Notes: generated from the sequence alone by a model not told the origin. 64,000 bases of DNA from Kosakonia radicincitans DSM 16656 (GCF_000280495.2 NZ_CP018017.1:226109-290108); one strand, 5' to 3'; positions 45,011-55,045 are shown, counted from the stretch's first letter. Translations and numbers: made by a program.

Positions 45011-48000
45011 TTAACGGTCTATCCACCGTTCAATAATCCCATCAGGTACATCGAAATCATTGTCGCGGAAGAAATCCTTTTCGTATTTTCTGGCCTGCGG
45101 CATCGTCTTGAGTACGAAGAGGATGGCATCCTCCTTGGAACTGAACGAAGTCCGCGTAATGACGTGATCCGGCGCGTGAATGTGGGAGAGTGCCAGGCTT
45201 TCTTCGGTTCCTGGCTTACACAAATCACACCAGTGCTTATGCCAGAATGTCTCACCATTCTTCTTCAGCTTCGCCCCTGGTTCACCGGTTGGCGCTGGGT
45301 TAATAACCACCTCAAGAATATCTACCGGCTCATCTGCATCTCGCGCCGCATCGCCGAGCAGTTGATCGATAAGCAACTCCCCGGCTGAACTGACCAGGTT
45401 GCTGGCTATCGTGAAGCGACGGTGTAAGCCGCGATCTGCCTCTTGCTGAATCAGCGCTATCTGCGATTTAAACGATACCATATGCGTAAGCACAGCATGG
45501 TTAACGCCGAAATCAGGCCCATATGTCTCTATGTTTCGGTCTGCGCTAAAAGGGGCCATGTCCGGGCGCTGTTTTGTGCAAAAGAGACCCAGACTTGTTT
45601 TCTTATTGGCAAGATTATCGAGCTTACCCTCTTTGACCTCGTAATTTGAAATCAGACGGTGGGCTACCCGGGCCTTGAGTGCCTTATCATTCAGATTCTG
45701 ATAGATATACTCGACCGCAGAGCCGCGTGTACCAAGATATAAGTATGACCACTCCTCACGGTCGACAATAAGACCAATCGGGATCATCATTACTGGCTTT
45801 TGAACGATCCCGCCAGTCGGTCGGTAGAAGTTCATTTCTTCAAAAGCATTAATCCACAATTCTGCCAGCTCGCTCAGACCTTCCTGGTTGCTGGGATTCA
45901 GACGCTTGAGAGTCTCACGGCCCAGTTCAATGTCTGCCAGAGCTTTAAGTTTCCGGTCGTAGCTTTCAAATACAGACTTTAACCCTTTCCACTCATCCAC
46001 CAGCGGCCATTCTTTGAGGGTGCATTCAGATACGCTCAGTTCGTTAACCAGAGCCCATGAGCGAGATACCTCTTTCACACCGGTACGCGTCAGACTCAAT
46101 ACCACACGTATAGCCCATTTGTGTTTCTCAGCTGCATCGTTTCGTTCTTCAGCTCGTGGGGCTACATACAGGCCCAGTTTGCCGTTTGGCATTACCACAA
46201 GCCGTAGAGGAGAGTTTCCAAGTTGCTCACAGTAGCATTCAATTTGCGGGATGCTTGCATGACCTCGCCATGCAATTAAATCCATCATGGCAAGGAGCGC
46301 TTTCCATTGCTTCTCATCTTCCAGACCACTTTGGAGGGATGCACCTCGGTTTGCGCAGCGCCACGTCTGAATCGTTTTATCTACAGCCGCAACCCGGTCA
46401 TTTTCGTCACCGATGTTCCCGGCGTTTAAAGCCGCCAGCATTTTGCTTCGGTATTGTTCTTCATGCGTTTCTTCCAGCTTCAGCAGTGCCGCAAGTTCTT
46501 TGAAGAGCCGGATGTAATAAAGATGGTTAGCCCGGATACGCCGGTTGTGAATGTAATATTCGAGATCGGCGGATTTCACCGTGTCCAGGCAAAGATAGCC
46601 AAGGCTATCAGAGGTTCTGAATTTTGAGAGGCATACCTTGGCATTGAATTCTCGTTTGTCTGACTTCGCATTACGGCTGTAGGTGTGCTGAACGACTGGC
46701 ACATCAACGTAGATCTCTTCATTCTTCTGGTATGCCACGCTGGTACTACGGCTTTTAACGAAATCAACCGTGAATGAATGTCCCCGGTAGCCGTTACCTG
46801 AATCATCCTTAGCTGCCCCGGGTGCGGTAACCGGATTAACGACCTGTCTCCACTCACAAAAGACGCGTGAACCAGAACGCAGGTGCTGGTTCGCCTGCTT
46901 AATGTAGGACTCCAGCGATGGTCTGGTATCGGCCTCCGGGTCACTCAACAGACCGGTTCCATCTGCGTCATGAATAAAGCGGCAATATTTCTCCTGGAAG
47001 TCCATCGAGATGAAATTAATGTTACTACTGCGATCATAGAATTCGCCAAACAGGCGCTCACGCTGGTCGAGCCCGCAGCAAAGGATCAGGAAACGTTTAT
47101 AGTGCAGCGCCATCTTTTCATGCGCCCGCAGCCGGTCAGTGTAAGCTACATCGCGGAAGGTGATGCGAGAACCGTCAAAACCGCGAAAAAGCGCGTCCTG
47201 CTCGTCACGTTCAGGGAACAGCGTATGAGCGCCCAGATGAGATTCAACCGGGCTGCATACCTGGTAAATATTTTCGCCGTCTCGTACCAGCAGGAAGACA
47301 CATCTGTTTTGAAAGTCTTTGGCCGCAGCCTCCCACGGATCCTGATAATTGACGTGCCGTCTGGTGACGGCCATAACCAGTACGCAACGTTGGGTCGGGA
47401 AAATCTGCTCGATTAGGCCCGGGTGTTTTTGCAGTGCCTGGTCGAATAAATCTGCTTTGGTGAAATCGAACCAGTCTCCCAGATCCAGATAGACAGCGAG
47501 CTCCTCATCCATCAGTAGCTTTTTCTGGACAAATGTCAGAGGAATGTCGCTCGGGGCTGAATTGCCTTTGATTATCGTGTTGACGACAACATCTTTGCCG
47601 ATGAAAAGATCCAGAGACGCAATCCCTTTCATCAGCGATTCAACGTTCTCCCTGCTCTCTTCGAATGCGGCCAGCTGCGCCGCAGCCATTTCCTGGTAAT
47701 AGGGTACGACGGCCTGAACGGCCCTGGTAATTTCGTTATTCTTACCTTGTAGCCATTCAGATTGTATGACGGCCAGTTTATGTCCATGCCGAGCCGCTTC
47801 CATCATTCCCTTAATGCTTTCCTCATTGACACCGGATGTCAGCGCATTTTCTAACGGGCCGGTGGCGAGGTTTGTGTACTGGTCAATCGTCGCGGGTAGA
47901 GTATTGAGTTTGTTCTCGCTTTTTTCTGTCTGCTCTTTTTCAAGGCGTTCCGCAATGATCTCTTTCATGCGTTCAGGGTTTGTCATCGCCTCGGAAAGTT

Positions 48001-48388
48001 CAACGGTCAGCTTCTGAGCCAACTGCTGGCAGGCCTGCACTTCACTTTCGCGGACTTCTTTCGAGTCAGCAGCAAAGGTGAATTTGTTAACGAAGTCATC
48101 AAACAAAAAGCGGTGCTGAGTGAAGCTACGGGTAGTGCCACAAGTGCGGCCAGATTCATCGGTATATTCAAACCGAATGTGTTGGCCATGTTTTGATGGG
48201 TGGGTGCGCAGAATGACCGTATGCAGTTTGTTGTCGACCCAACGCAGCGATTCAATCAGCAGTACTTCGGAAGCGGCAATGTTCTCTTCAGCAATGGCTT
48301 CATTTGCCCGCCAGTACTGACCGCCTTGAAGAGAATGGAAACGTTCAATTCGCTCTACCGGTTGTTCAATGCGCACGATACCCGTCAT
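45011..48388 (-). CDS. Very large unknown protein (1125 aa)
   Basis: Begins MTGIVRIEQPVERIERFHSL at an ATG with AAGGAG. No Walker motif, membrane helix or recognised catalytic site. A helical section (about 120-280) is followed by alpha/beta segments; the C-terminal part has a Cys pair (HWCDLCKPG) and ends ERWIDR. Its own TTCGTCA-N16 promoter is 124 bases upstream. Not followed by a close minus-strand gene. Similar very large unknown proteins occur on IncHI-type plasmids; a link to conjugation or DNA processing is only a guess. Confidence 0.8.
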   Translation of the reverse strand: MTGIVRIEQPVERIERFHSLQGGQYWRANEAIAEENIAASEVLLIESLRWVDNKLHTVILRTHPSKHGQHIRFEYTDESGRTCGTTRSFTQHRFLFDDFVNKFTFAADSKEVRESEVQACQQLAQKLTVELSEAMTNPERMKEIIAERLEKEQTEKSENKLNTLPATIDQYTNLATGPLENALTSGVNEESIKGMMEAARHGHKLAVIQSEWLQGKNNEITRAVQAVVPYYQEMAAAQLAAFEESRENVESLMKGIASLDLFIGKDVVVNTIIKGNSAPSDIPLTFVQKKLLMDEELAVYLDLGDWFDFTKADLFDQALQKHPGLIEQIFPTQRCVLVMAVTRRHVNYQDPWEAAAKDFQNRCVFLLVRDGENIYQVCSPVESHLGAHTLFPERDEQDALFRGFDGSRITFRDVAYTDRLRAHEKMALHYKRFLILCCGLDQRERLFGEFYDRSSNINFISMDFQEKYCRFIHDADGTGLLSDPEADTRPSLESYIKQANQHLRSGSRVFCEWRQVVNPVTAPGAAKDDSGNGYRGHSFTVDFVKSRSTSVAYQKNEEIYVDVPVVQHTYSRNAKSDKREFNAKVCLSKFRTSDSLGYLCLDTVKSADLEYYIHNRRIRANHLYYIRLFKELAALLKLEETHEEQYRSKMLAALNAGNIGDENDRVAAVDKTIQTWRCANRGASLQSGLEDEKQWKALLAMMDLIAWRGHASIPQIECYCEQLGNSPLRLVVMPNGKLGLYVAPRAEERNDAAEKHKWAIRVVLSLTRTGVKEVSRSWALVNELSVSECTLKEWPLVDEWKGLKSVFESYDRKLKALADIELGRETLKRLNPSNQEGLSELAELWINAFEEMNFYRPTGGIVQKPVMMIPIGLIVDREEWSYLYLGTRGSAVEYIYQNLNDKALKARVAHRLISNYEVKEGKLDNLANKKTSLGLFCTKQRPDMAPFSADRNIETYGPDFGVNHAVLTHMVSFKSQIALIQQEADRGLHRRFTIASNLVSSAGELLIDQLLGDAARDADEPVDILEVVINPAPTGEPGAKLKKNGETFWHKHWCDLCKPGTEESLALSHIHAPDHVITRTSFSSKEDAILFVLKTMPQARKYEKDFFRDNDFDVPDGIIERWIDR

Positions 48389-48489
48389 TATGATCTCCTT
48401 CCCCCGGCTTTAGCCATGTTGCCGCTATTGTACTAGGACATGGTGTTTCTAATGGCTTAAATGGGGGACATATTGTTTGTGATACTTTG

Positions 48490-48518
48490 ATTTTATCGTT
48501 GGGGGGGCAGGTGACGAA
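48490..48518 (-). promoter_or_regulatory. TTCGTCA-N16 promoter-like element
   Basis: Minus strand TTCGTCA, 16 bases, TAAAAT; before the 1125-aa gene. Confidence 0.55.
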
Positions 48519-48591
48519 TAGCTCTGGGGGATGAAAGGCAACGAAGAGTTGCCTTTTACGAAAAGGAAGATGCAGTACGAATTGCGGGTGG

Positions 48592-48843
48592 TCAGGAAAG
48601 AGGGTTTACCCAGCCTTTTCCGGTCACGAACTGAATTTTGCCAGCCTTTCTTAGCGCCTGTAACCGCCGGTCAAGAATGCGGAATGGCATCGGCTTATTC
48701 CTCTCCTCATCAGCGAGTCGGGAACACTCACCAGCTACGTCTGGAAGCATAATCAGTGAAAATGGAACCGGCTCTTTGCCGAGTATTTTCATGATCGCAC
48801 TGTCCAGAACGGCGTACTTGTTTTTAGCAACTTGCATGTTCAC
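48592..48843 (-). CDS. Small winged-helix-like protein
   Basis: 83 aa; FRILDRRLQALRKAGKIQFV then TGKGWVNP resembles the recognition helix and wing of a winged-helix fold. GTG start with AGGGGAC upstream (a following ATG is also possible). Likely a DNA-binding regulator. Confidence 0.6.
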   Translation of the reverse strand: MNMQVAKNKYAVLDSAIMKILGKEPVPFSLIMLPDVAGECSRLADEERNKPMPFRILDRRLQALRKAGKIQFVTGKGWVNPLS

Positions 48844-48885
48844 TGTCCCCTCTCTCTATAGCGTGGTGATCGGTTCGCCTGATAC

Positions 48886-49545
48886 CTACGGAACACATTC
48901 CGGTGGGACGGCCTTATTTTTATCCTGCCAACGTAGAGCAGCCTTAATACACTGCTTACACGTTATTTCACATACGTAAGGCCCGTACTCACCATCACTA
49001 TGGGTGGCTGGGTTAACCCAAAGCTTGCCGTTACTTCCACCTGCGGCGGTGCAAAGAAAATCCCCTTCATTTCTGACCAGGCGCCCATCACGTATGTCCT
49101 CAAGTAAAAGCACGTGAATCACAGTTCGCCGGTTTATACCGTTACCGCTACTGTTTTCCGTCAGCCCGGAAATCACCGATTTGAATCCGCTTGTCCATCG
49201 TACCGGAAGATACAAACGAGCGTTTCGCTCTTGCGCCTGTTGCATCAGCTTCATATCGAGAGCGGCCTTTTGCTGTCGTTCTTCTTCTTGCCGTGTCAGA
49301 CGTTGTCTGGCCTGTTCCTCTCGTCGGGCCCGGCTATCAATCTCAGTTTCAGCTTTAATATCGAACCGGTCAGGTGTAAGAAACAAAGTCGCACCTACCG
49401 GAGGGAGTGTGCCCTCCACCAGCAGCAGGTTATCCTTTGTTGCTTCCACATAAACTGTTCCAACCTCGGTAACCACACCCGTTTTATCTTTTTCCCCCCG
49501 GAACCAGAAGGGCGATGGGTAAGGAGGGTATTTGAGAACGATCAT
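48886..49545 (-). CDS. Unknown 219-aa protein with a coiled coil
   Basis: MIVLKYPPYPSPFWFRGEKD start with AAAGGA. A beta-rich N-terminus, a charged coiled coil (RARREEQARQRLTRQEEERQ), then a C-terminal domain with CEITCKQC and another Cys. No family recognised. Confidence 0.65.
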   Translation of the reverse strand: MIVLKYPPYPSPFWFRGEKDKTGVVTEVGTVYVEATKDNLLLVEGTLPPVGATLFLTPDRFDIKAETEIDSRARREEQARQRLTRQEEERQQKAALDMKLMQQAQERNARLYLPVRWTSGFKSVISGLTENSSGNGINRRTVIHVLLLEDIRDGRLVRNEGDFLCTAAGGSNGKLWVNPATHSDGEYGPYVCEITCKQCIKAALRWQDKNKAVPPECVP

Positions 49546-49606
49546 AATTTTTCCTTTCTGAAATACCGCATCGAGTTAATTTACTGGTTGTCAGAACGCA
49601 GTAATG

Positions 49607-50431
49607 TTATTTCTGATTTTGTTCCCGGTACTTCATTACGATATCCATTTCCTGTTGAGTTAATCCATTCTGAACTGCGGCCCGGCCTTGCCATATGTGA
49701 AAGAGCACCTCAAGAAAGACCCTTTCTTCTTCCTCTGATACTGAACCACTTGAATCAGGTGAGTAATCATCTTTCATAAAGCTATCGAACAGAACTCTTT
49801 CGCTGAGCCCCGCTATAGCAGGTTGTTCGCTGTGGGTCAGCCAACCGTGATGCCACGAAAACATGCAGTAGGCTGCTACATCACGTGGATCACCTTTTGA
49901 AAGGTGTCGGTGGAGCTCTTTGAGGCATTCATCCTTCCAGTCAGATTTTGCCCATTCAGCCCCACGACCATACTTCTCCTGGGCCCGGTAAAGCTTACCC
50001 GCCATCTCAGAGGCGAAGTTAACTACAAGCTGAGCTGTTGCATCGTGTAAACCAGCAGGGATCTTTACGAGGTGATTTGTGAGGCCACACTCATTGATAA
50101 CTACCCGCAGACCACGCTTTATCTCTTCAACATCATCGGAACCAATTGCACCCTCACCAGATGCCGCGTGGAACGCGTAGGCCATTGCGTCCGTTATTTC
50201 TACCGATGAATCAGCCTTTTCGCCTGACGTACACGTTTCTTGAACCAGCTCGCCCTTCTGTTTGTTGTCCAGCAGACTAATCATGGTGTTTTTAAGTAAC
50301 GTTGCTTTTTTGACGGCTTCCATATTGCCGTTCTGCAAAGCGGTCGTAATCTCAGTATCTATCTCGTTAATGCCTAGCTGAAGCTCTTCAGCACTGGCAT
50401 AGAATATATTTACGATTTTTGTCTGGCGCAT
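49607..50431 (-). CDS. Phage-early-gene-like protein
   Basis: 274 aa. The C-terminal half carries KYGRGAEWAKSDWKDECLKE, KGDPRDVAAYCMFSWHHGW, a pattern common in small enterobacterial phage and prophage early proteins. The N-terminal half is acidic and helical. Its start overlaps the next gene's stop region by one base, so the two are coupled. Function unknown. Confidence 0.65.
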   Translation of the reverse strand: MRQTKIVNIFYASAEELQLGINEIDTEITTALQNGNMEAVKKATLLKNTMISLLDNKQKGELVQETCTSGEKADSSVEITDAMAYAFHAASGEGAIGSDDVEEIKRGLRVVINECGLTNHLVKIPAGLHDATAQLVVNFASEMAGKLYRAQEKYGRGAEWAKSDWKDECLKELHRHLSKGDPRDVAAYCMFSWHHGWLTHSEQPAIAGLSERVLFDSFMKDDYSPDSSGSVSEEEERVFLEVLFHIWQGRAAVQNGLTQQEMDIVMKYREQNQK

Positions 50432-50730
50432 TAATTTTCCTTTTCAATAATTTTATGTCCAAGAGAATCAAGTATTGCAATAACTTGGTCTCTGGAATAT
50501 GCAGGATAACTATGATCTGCAAAGCAACATGCAGGGGGTGGCAGTATGATTTTTTGTGGGCTTTTATTTCTTAGTTCCTTTAACTCCAATAATATGCTGA
50601 GTAATTGAGACGCTTTCTTTTCCATCGCATCAGCTCGGCTTGGGCTGATAAGTGCCCTCTGCGCATATAGCAGTTCAGTTGTAGTCTCAGTAATCATCGA
50701 GTCGAGTTTTGCAGGTGTCAGTTGCTCCAT
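50431..50730 (-). CDS. Unknown 99-aa protein
   Basis: MEQLTPAKLDSMITETTTEL start. A helical first half (ASQLLSILLELKELRN) and a short Cys pair. Its stop touches the start of the 274-aa gene, so they form an operon. Confidence 0.6.
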   Translation of the reverse strand: MEQLTPAKLDSMITETTTELLYAQRALISPSRADAMEKKASQLLSILLELKELRNKSPQKIILPPPACCFADHSYPAYSRDQVIAILDSLGHKIIEKEN

Positions 50731-50762
50731 TTTTCCACCGGTTATTAATGCAATAATTGAAT

Positions 50763-51113
50763 TCAGACCGTCTCTTTTGAATAGACAACGTTTTTAGCGA
50801 GTTCGAATACAAAATCGCTTACGAAGGTAAAATCGCGCCATACCAGCACACCATCTACCTTATGCCGCAACTCAACCTGAGTGGATGTGTTGCTATACTT
50901 AGTGACCTTGATGTCCCAATCAATGAAACCACCAGCATTCTGAAGTTCAGTGACAGCGGCTAGGTTTTCCTGTTGCTTCAGGTTGTAGGCCTCGTCTGAG
51001 TCGTCGTTCTTCACAAGCTGGATTTTTTTGAATACCATGCGGAATCGGTCGGCCAGAACTTTGCCACGCATTTTTTCAACATCATTAAATACCTGCTCGA
51101 CGTATGCACTCAT
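50763..51113 (-). CDS. Unknown 116-aa protein
   Basis: MSAYVEQVFNDVEKMRGKVL start with GAGGA. Alpha/beta; ends VFELAKNVVYSKETV. No family recognised. First gene of the run leading to 49607. The 250 bases upstream are A+T-rich with no gene. Confidence 0.6.
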   Translation of the reverse strand: MSAYVEQVFNDVEKMRGKVLADRFRMVFKKIQLVKNDDSDEAYNLKQQENLAAVTELQNAGGFIDWDIKVTKYSNTSTQVELRHKVDGVLVWRDFTFVSDFVFELAKNVVYSKETV

Positions 51114-51363
51114 GGTTTTCCTCGTGACTTTAATGATAGCAATTACAAAACCCGTATAGCCTGATTAGGCTCTGTATTTTTTAAAAATTAATCCGTGAGT
51201 AACATTATTAACTGCATTAAACCTACGACGAAATTTAAAAGAAGACAAAATGTGCTTGAATTTAAGAAATATTGAATTCGTTTAGTTTATCTGTTAAAAA
51301 AATACTGCTATTGAGCACCAAAAAAGGTGTCTTCTTACAGCGGAAACAAAAAACGCTAGAAAG

Positions 51364-51711
51364 TTACTTTTTCCTCATTGGAAGGCTTTTTAAAAGCGTT
51401 TCCATCGGGATGGCTTCGACGGATTGTTTCATTTTCTCTGGTTCTACTCCAAGAGATGCCAGCTGCCGGTACAGTACTTCCCGTTCTTGCAGGAGGCTTA
51501 TCGCCAGCCGTGATATTGCAGCGGCGTTTTCCAGGGCGATTGCAAGGTTGTTTTCGGATGGAAAACTATCCCATGTATCCACTATGCCTTTTGCCAGGCA
51601 CACGGTTCGCTTAAGCGGCTGAGGAACGTTTAATGGGTTAACGCCGGGTGGCATACCGGACAACTGCCTAATCAGTGCTCTTCCTTTCATTCCATCAGTT
51701 CTGTCTGCCAT
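51364..51711 (-). CDS. Unknown 115-aa helical protein
   Basis: MADRTDGMKGRALIRQLSGM start with AGAGG. Helical (ALENAAAISRLAISLLQERE). It follows the exported-protein gene by 10 bases, so it is co-transcribed with 51722-54555. Confidence 0.6.
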   Translation of the reverse strand: MADRTDGMKGRALIRQLSGMPPGVNPLNVPQPLKRTVCLAKGIVDTWDSFPSENNLAIALENAAAISRLAISLLQEREVLYRQLASLGVEPEKMKQSVEAIPMETLLKSLPMRKK

Positions 51712-51721
51712 AGCAAGACCT

Positions 51722-52096
51722 CTATTCGTTGTACGTGGTCACTTCGGCTGAGTAGCAGTGCTGCTGATAACAGGCCTCTGTCTGACCAGACAAAGCGGTA
51801 CGCAGCATTACGGTAGTTCCGGGTACGGGCGCGGATTTTGACCCGGGCGGAAAATCACTTAGCTCTACACTGATTCCGGCATGACCCGAAAACAGCACTG
51901 GGTTTTCACGCATTTTCATGCCGATATTCTGGTTACCATTTGCAATGCGATACATCACTTGTTCGATAGTAATCTGAACAGGTTCGTTGATCCGTAAAGG
52001 CCTGTTCCCGTTGCTGCCATTAGCCTGGCTGCACAGCAACAACATAGATGCTACTGTCGTAATAGCAACAGAGCCTAGTGAAAGCATGATTTTCAT
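51722..52096 (-). CDS. Exported protein of unknown function
   Basis: 124 aa with a Sec signal (MKIMLSLGSVAITTVASMLL then LCSQANG). The mature part is beta-rich with two Cys near the end (EACYQQHCYS) that could form a disulphide in the periplasm. AGGGAA precedes the ATG. Confidence 0.7.
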   Translation of the reverse strand: MKIMLSLGSVAITTVASMLLLCSQANGSNGNRPLRINEPVQITIEQVMYRIANGNQNIGMKMRENPVLFSGHAGISVELSDFPPGSKSAPVPGTTVMLRTALSGQTEACYQQHCYSAEVTTYNE

Positions 52097-52119
52097 TATT
52101 TTCCCTTTATTCCAGGCAG

Positions 52120-54555
52120 TTAAGCCGCCTCACAAAATTCACTCTGACCAATGCTTGTTAAACCTGACAATTGCCACAGCCTGATTAACCGCATCATTAT
52201 TTTGATATGGATCCGTAACGCGTCCGCGTTCTGAGTTGCCAGTTCCTGTATGTGTATCAGGCCAAGGCTCAACTCTTTATGGCTATTGAGTTCATAAAGC
52301 GCACGTCGATAAATATTGAACATCTCACGAGCCACCAGCGATTTAAGGACTTCCGGTACTGAAGCACAGTGCGCGAAAGCTCGGGCCCGCTCCTGTCTCC
52401 AGTAGCGGCGCAGCGCATTTGATGTATCAGGTTTGTTGCCCACGTCACTCATCACAAGACACCAGGCATTGGTCTGGTTGATCAGGACAGTTTCCAGGCT
52501 GTTTTTGCACAGCGTTTTCTCGTCCATAAGCTCGTTATGGCTTTCCTGGCGTAAGACGCGATGCAGCCAGAACCCAAATTCTGTCATGCGGGTCATGTGG
52601 TACTGGATGGTGAAAGCGAGGTTAGCCCACCATTTAAAACGAATGATCCGGGCCTCCAGCGTTCTTTTCAGAACATGCTGGTATTTCTCGGTCGAGAGGA
52701 TGCGAAGGTCTTTTCGAGCTGTGATCCCTTCCATCGACTGGAATCCGGTCAGGCCGAGTCGATGGTAGGTTTGACCACGCTGCATCATTTTGTGATACAA
52801 GGCTGACTTACCTTTGCACAGAGATACCGTGCCGAAACGCAGGTAGAACTGCGCCGCGCTCCCAGCGGTGTACGCCCCGCTCTCAATAGCAGATTTAAGG
52901 CGTGGGTATTCCACCCATAACACAAAGCTTGCAGACTCTTCATCTACGGTAACTTCGTTATCTTCGCTGAAACTGACAACACGACGGTGGCCGTCTCTTG
53001 TCTTGATGACACGTGCGGCGCGTTCGTCATCTCCGCCGTCGAAATAGGTCATTTCCGCAACAGGATCAGCCAGCCCATCAAATAGTGAGTCATCGCCAAA
53101 TTTCCCCACCTTCAGCCAGACTGCTTTAGGGATTGGGGACTGAGGGACTACAGGCATCGTCGGTTCATCAGTCAACAGATCCAGCTCGCCGTGGGCCCAG
53201 ACGCGGTGGTAGATCTCCAGTGCCCTAAAAGGCTTGTCATTGAAATGATGGAAAGCCCACATGAAATCGACATGCACAACGGCTTCTTCGCTGACGATGC
53301 GGAACTGAGGCCGGGACATGCGACGGTTATGCGCATTGTCTTCCAGCAAGCCGTAAGCGAGTTTCTCGGCAACGTCATCGGCGCGTTGCTGCTCTACGTA
53401 GTCGGCGCTACAGCAGATGTGTAACAGACGTTCCAGGAATTTCGGCGAGTATACATCTGGCTGGATCTTAATATACCCACCTTCGTATACCGTGCGGCCC
53501 ACTGGATGGCGGTCTTCCCAGGCATAACGGCGTTTGGCAATGAAACGCTGAAGCCGGTTCAGGATAGCCATATAGCCATATTTCTCCGGGTCGGCATTCA
53601 GCAGGTTTTCCATAGAGCGGTCGAGCCCTACAGCCTGGCAAAGGTAACAGCCAAATCGTGAACCACAGGCGCTTTTTGCTTTTTCAGAACCCGTCCAGAC
53701 ACATTCGCCCGTAGCCTCTTTGTAGAGCTCAGCAGTTTCATTATTGTTAGGCAGGTAACTGGGTAACGCAAAACGAGCCTCATCCCCGGACGATAGCAGG
53801 AATTCCCATACGTTCCCCTGATGCCAGTGACGGATCGGATAGAGCTCACCGCCCTCTTTTGTCTGTTTAACGTCTTCAGCGCTCCCGCCTTTTTTTTCGA
53901 TGTTCATGGCACGGGTTGTGCTCTCTGCATCACGGGAACCCAGCAGCAGACAAACGCGCTGACGAACGGCTTTAGGCAGTCCTCGCATGTACTCGGCACG
54001 GGCCCGACGTGCAGGATCGACCTTCAAGTCGATCGAGCACTGTCTGGCGGAACTATTTGAAAATGTTGGCAATCCTCGCCCTGAAAGGATGCGGCCAGTC
54101 CACCCAGATGTCAGTCCAGGCTTACCAATTACAATGCTCAGCGGTAACTGGTGCTTTTCAACGAATGCCTCAAGTTCGGCGAGTTTTGTGTCTGCCAGCC
54201 AGCGGACGGCTGGATTCTCGATGCCCGTGTCGGTGTGGATCACATAGTGATGCTGGCTGATGTTTGTGCCATTGCGGGTAGCCCTTACCAGCGCCATCAG
54301 GAAGAGGTGCAGAACGCACTCAGAGTCCTTTCCTGATGAATACGCCAGGCTCATAGTCCAGCCGTCAGTAAGCGCTTTATAAATGGCGTTTGTGCCGGTG
54401 GTGATAAGATTGGCCATGCTCGTGCCAGTGCTGGCATCGACATAATTCAGGTCTTCGTCATTAGCCAGTGTTTGCCAAACCGTATCCCATTTATCCCCGG
54501 TAAGGATTGGGGCAAGGGTCGGTTCTGATGTGCCAAAGTCGATTACCTGTTGCAT
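52120..54555 (-). CDS. Large DndC/PAPS-reductase-like protein
   Basis: 811 aa. The ATP-pyrophosphatase loop SSGKDS is at residues 73-78, followed by HTDTGIENPAVR and the cysteine-rich SACGSRFGCYLCQAVG near 300, as in DndC, the Fe-S enzyme of DNA phosphorothioation, and in PAPS reductases. The last 400 residues match nothing I know. No dndB, dndD, dndE or sulphite reductase partner is nearby, so it is an orphan. Large PAPS-reductase-like proteins of this sort are a known backbone gene of IncHI-type plasmids. Own TTCGTCA promoter 57 bases upstream. Confidence 0.82.
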   Translation of the reverse strand: MQQVIDFGTSEPTLAPILTGDKWDTVWQTLANDEDLNYVDASTGTSMANLITTGTNAIYKALTDGWTMSLAYSSGKDSECVLHLFLMALVRATRNGTNISQHHYVIHTDTGIENPAVRWLADTKLAELEAFVEKHQLPLSIVIGKPGLTSGWTGRILSGRGLPTFSNSSARQCSIDLKVDPARRARAEYMRGLPKAVRQRVCLLLGSRDAESTTRAMNIEKKGGSAEDVKQTKEGGELYPIRHWHQGNVWEFLLSSGDEARFALPSYLPNNNETAELYKEATGECVWTGSEKAKSACGSRFGCYLCQAVGLDRSMENLLNADPEKYGYMAILNRLQRFIAKRRYAWEDRHPVGRTVYEGGYIKIQPDVYSPKFLERLLHICCSADYVEQQRADDVAEKLAYGLLEDNAHNRRMSRPQFRIVSEEAVVHVDFMWAFHHFNDKPFRALEIYHRVWAHGELDLLTDEPTMPVVPQSPIPKAVWLKVGKFGDDSLFDGLADPVAEMTYFDGGDDERAARVIKTRDGHRRVVSFSEDNEVTVDEESASFVLWVEYPRLKSAIESGAYTAGSAAQFYLRFGTVSLCKGKSALYHKMMQRGQTYHRLGLTGFQSMEGITARKDLRILSTEKYQHVLKRTLEARIIRFKWWANLAFTIQYHMTRMTEFGFWLHRVLRQESHNELMDEKTLCKNSLETVLINQTNAWCLVMSDVGNKPDTSNALRRYWRQERARAFAHCASVPEVLKSLVAREMFNIYRRALYELNSHKELSLGLIHIQELATQNADALRIHIKIMMRLIRLWQLSGLTSIGQSEFCEAA

Positions 54556-54590
54556 GGTTCACCTGTTTATTTATTCGTTTTGTATATTTA

Positions 54591-54618
54591 TTTAAACACG
54601 GGCGTACCAGCTGACGAA
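54591..54618 (-). promoter_or_regulatory. TTCGTCA-N16 promoter-like element
   Basis: Minus strand TTCGTCA, 16 bases, TTAAATA; 57 bases before the 811-aa gene. Confidence 0.55.
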
Positions 54619-54644
54619 TAAGGCCAGCGGTATTATTTAATGAT

Positions 54645-55010
54645 TTATTTAGTAATCGGGGATGGAAATAATTGATCAAGACAACTCATTGGTTTGCCAA
54701 TGGCATTTGTGAGCTTTAGAATTTCTCCCGGCGTAACTGCCTTAAGCATTTCAGAGCGCCCTTCACGGATATATTCATCTACAGACATATTCCGCCATCC
54801 TGCTTTTGGTCGATTACTGCAACCTTGCCAGTTTGAATCAGCATTATCCCGACGAAGAACATATACATCGATAGAGCGAGTTAACCCTGCACCGAACGCA
54901 GCCTGAGCAGTAATTTTCACTTCAGATCCATCCTTGCGTTTAATGACCTGCGATATACGCGTGATTAACTCTTCAGGTGCGGATGCGTTGTTCTGAGTTT
55001 CATTTGTCAT
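54645..55010 (-). CDS. Unknown 121-aa protein
   Basis: MTNETQNNASAPEELITRIS start with AGGTG. Beta-rich (SEVKITAQAAFGAGLTRSID; VYVLRRDNADSNWQGCSNRP). No family recognised. Own TTCGTCA-N16 promoter 59 bases upstream. Confidence 0.6.
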   Translation of the reverse strand: MTNETQNNASAPEELITRISQVIKRKDGSEVKITAQAAFGAGLTRSIDVYVLRRDNADSNWQGCSNRPKAGWRNMSVDEYIREGRSEMLKAVTPGEILKLTNAIGKPMSCLDQLFPSPITK

Positions 55011-55045
55011 AAAACACCTCGTGAATATTGTCCGGTTTGTTTACT

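Noticed and set aside
44805..45026. 73-aa minus-strand frame
   Set aside because: Lies across a two-way terminator and has no ribosome site.
52120..54555. Complete phosphorothioation system
   Set aside because: Only a DndC-like protein is present; none of the neighbours resemble DndA, B, D or E.
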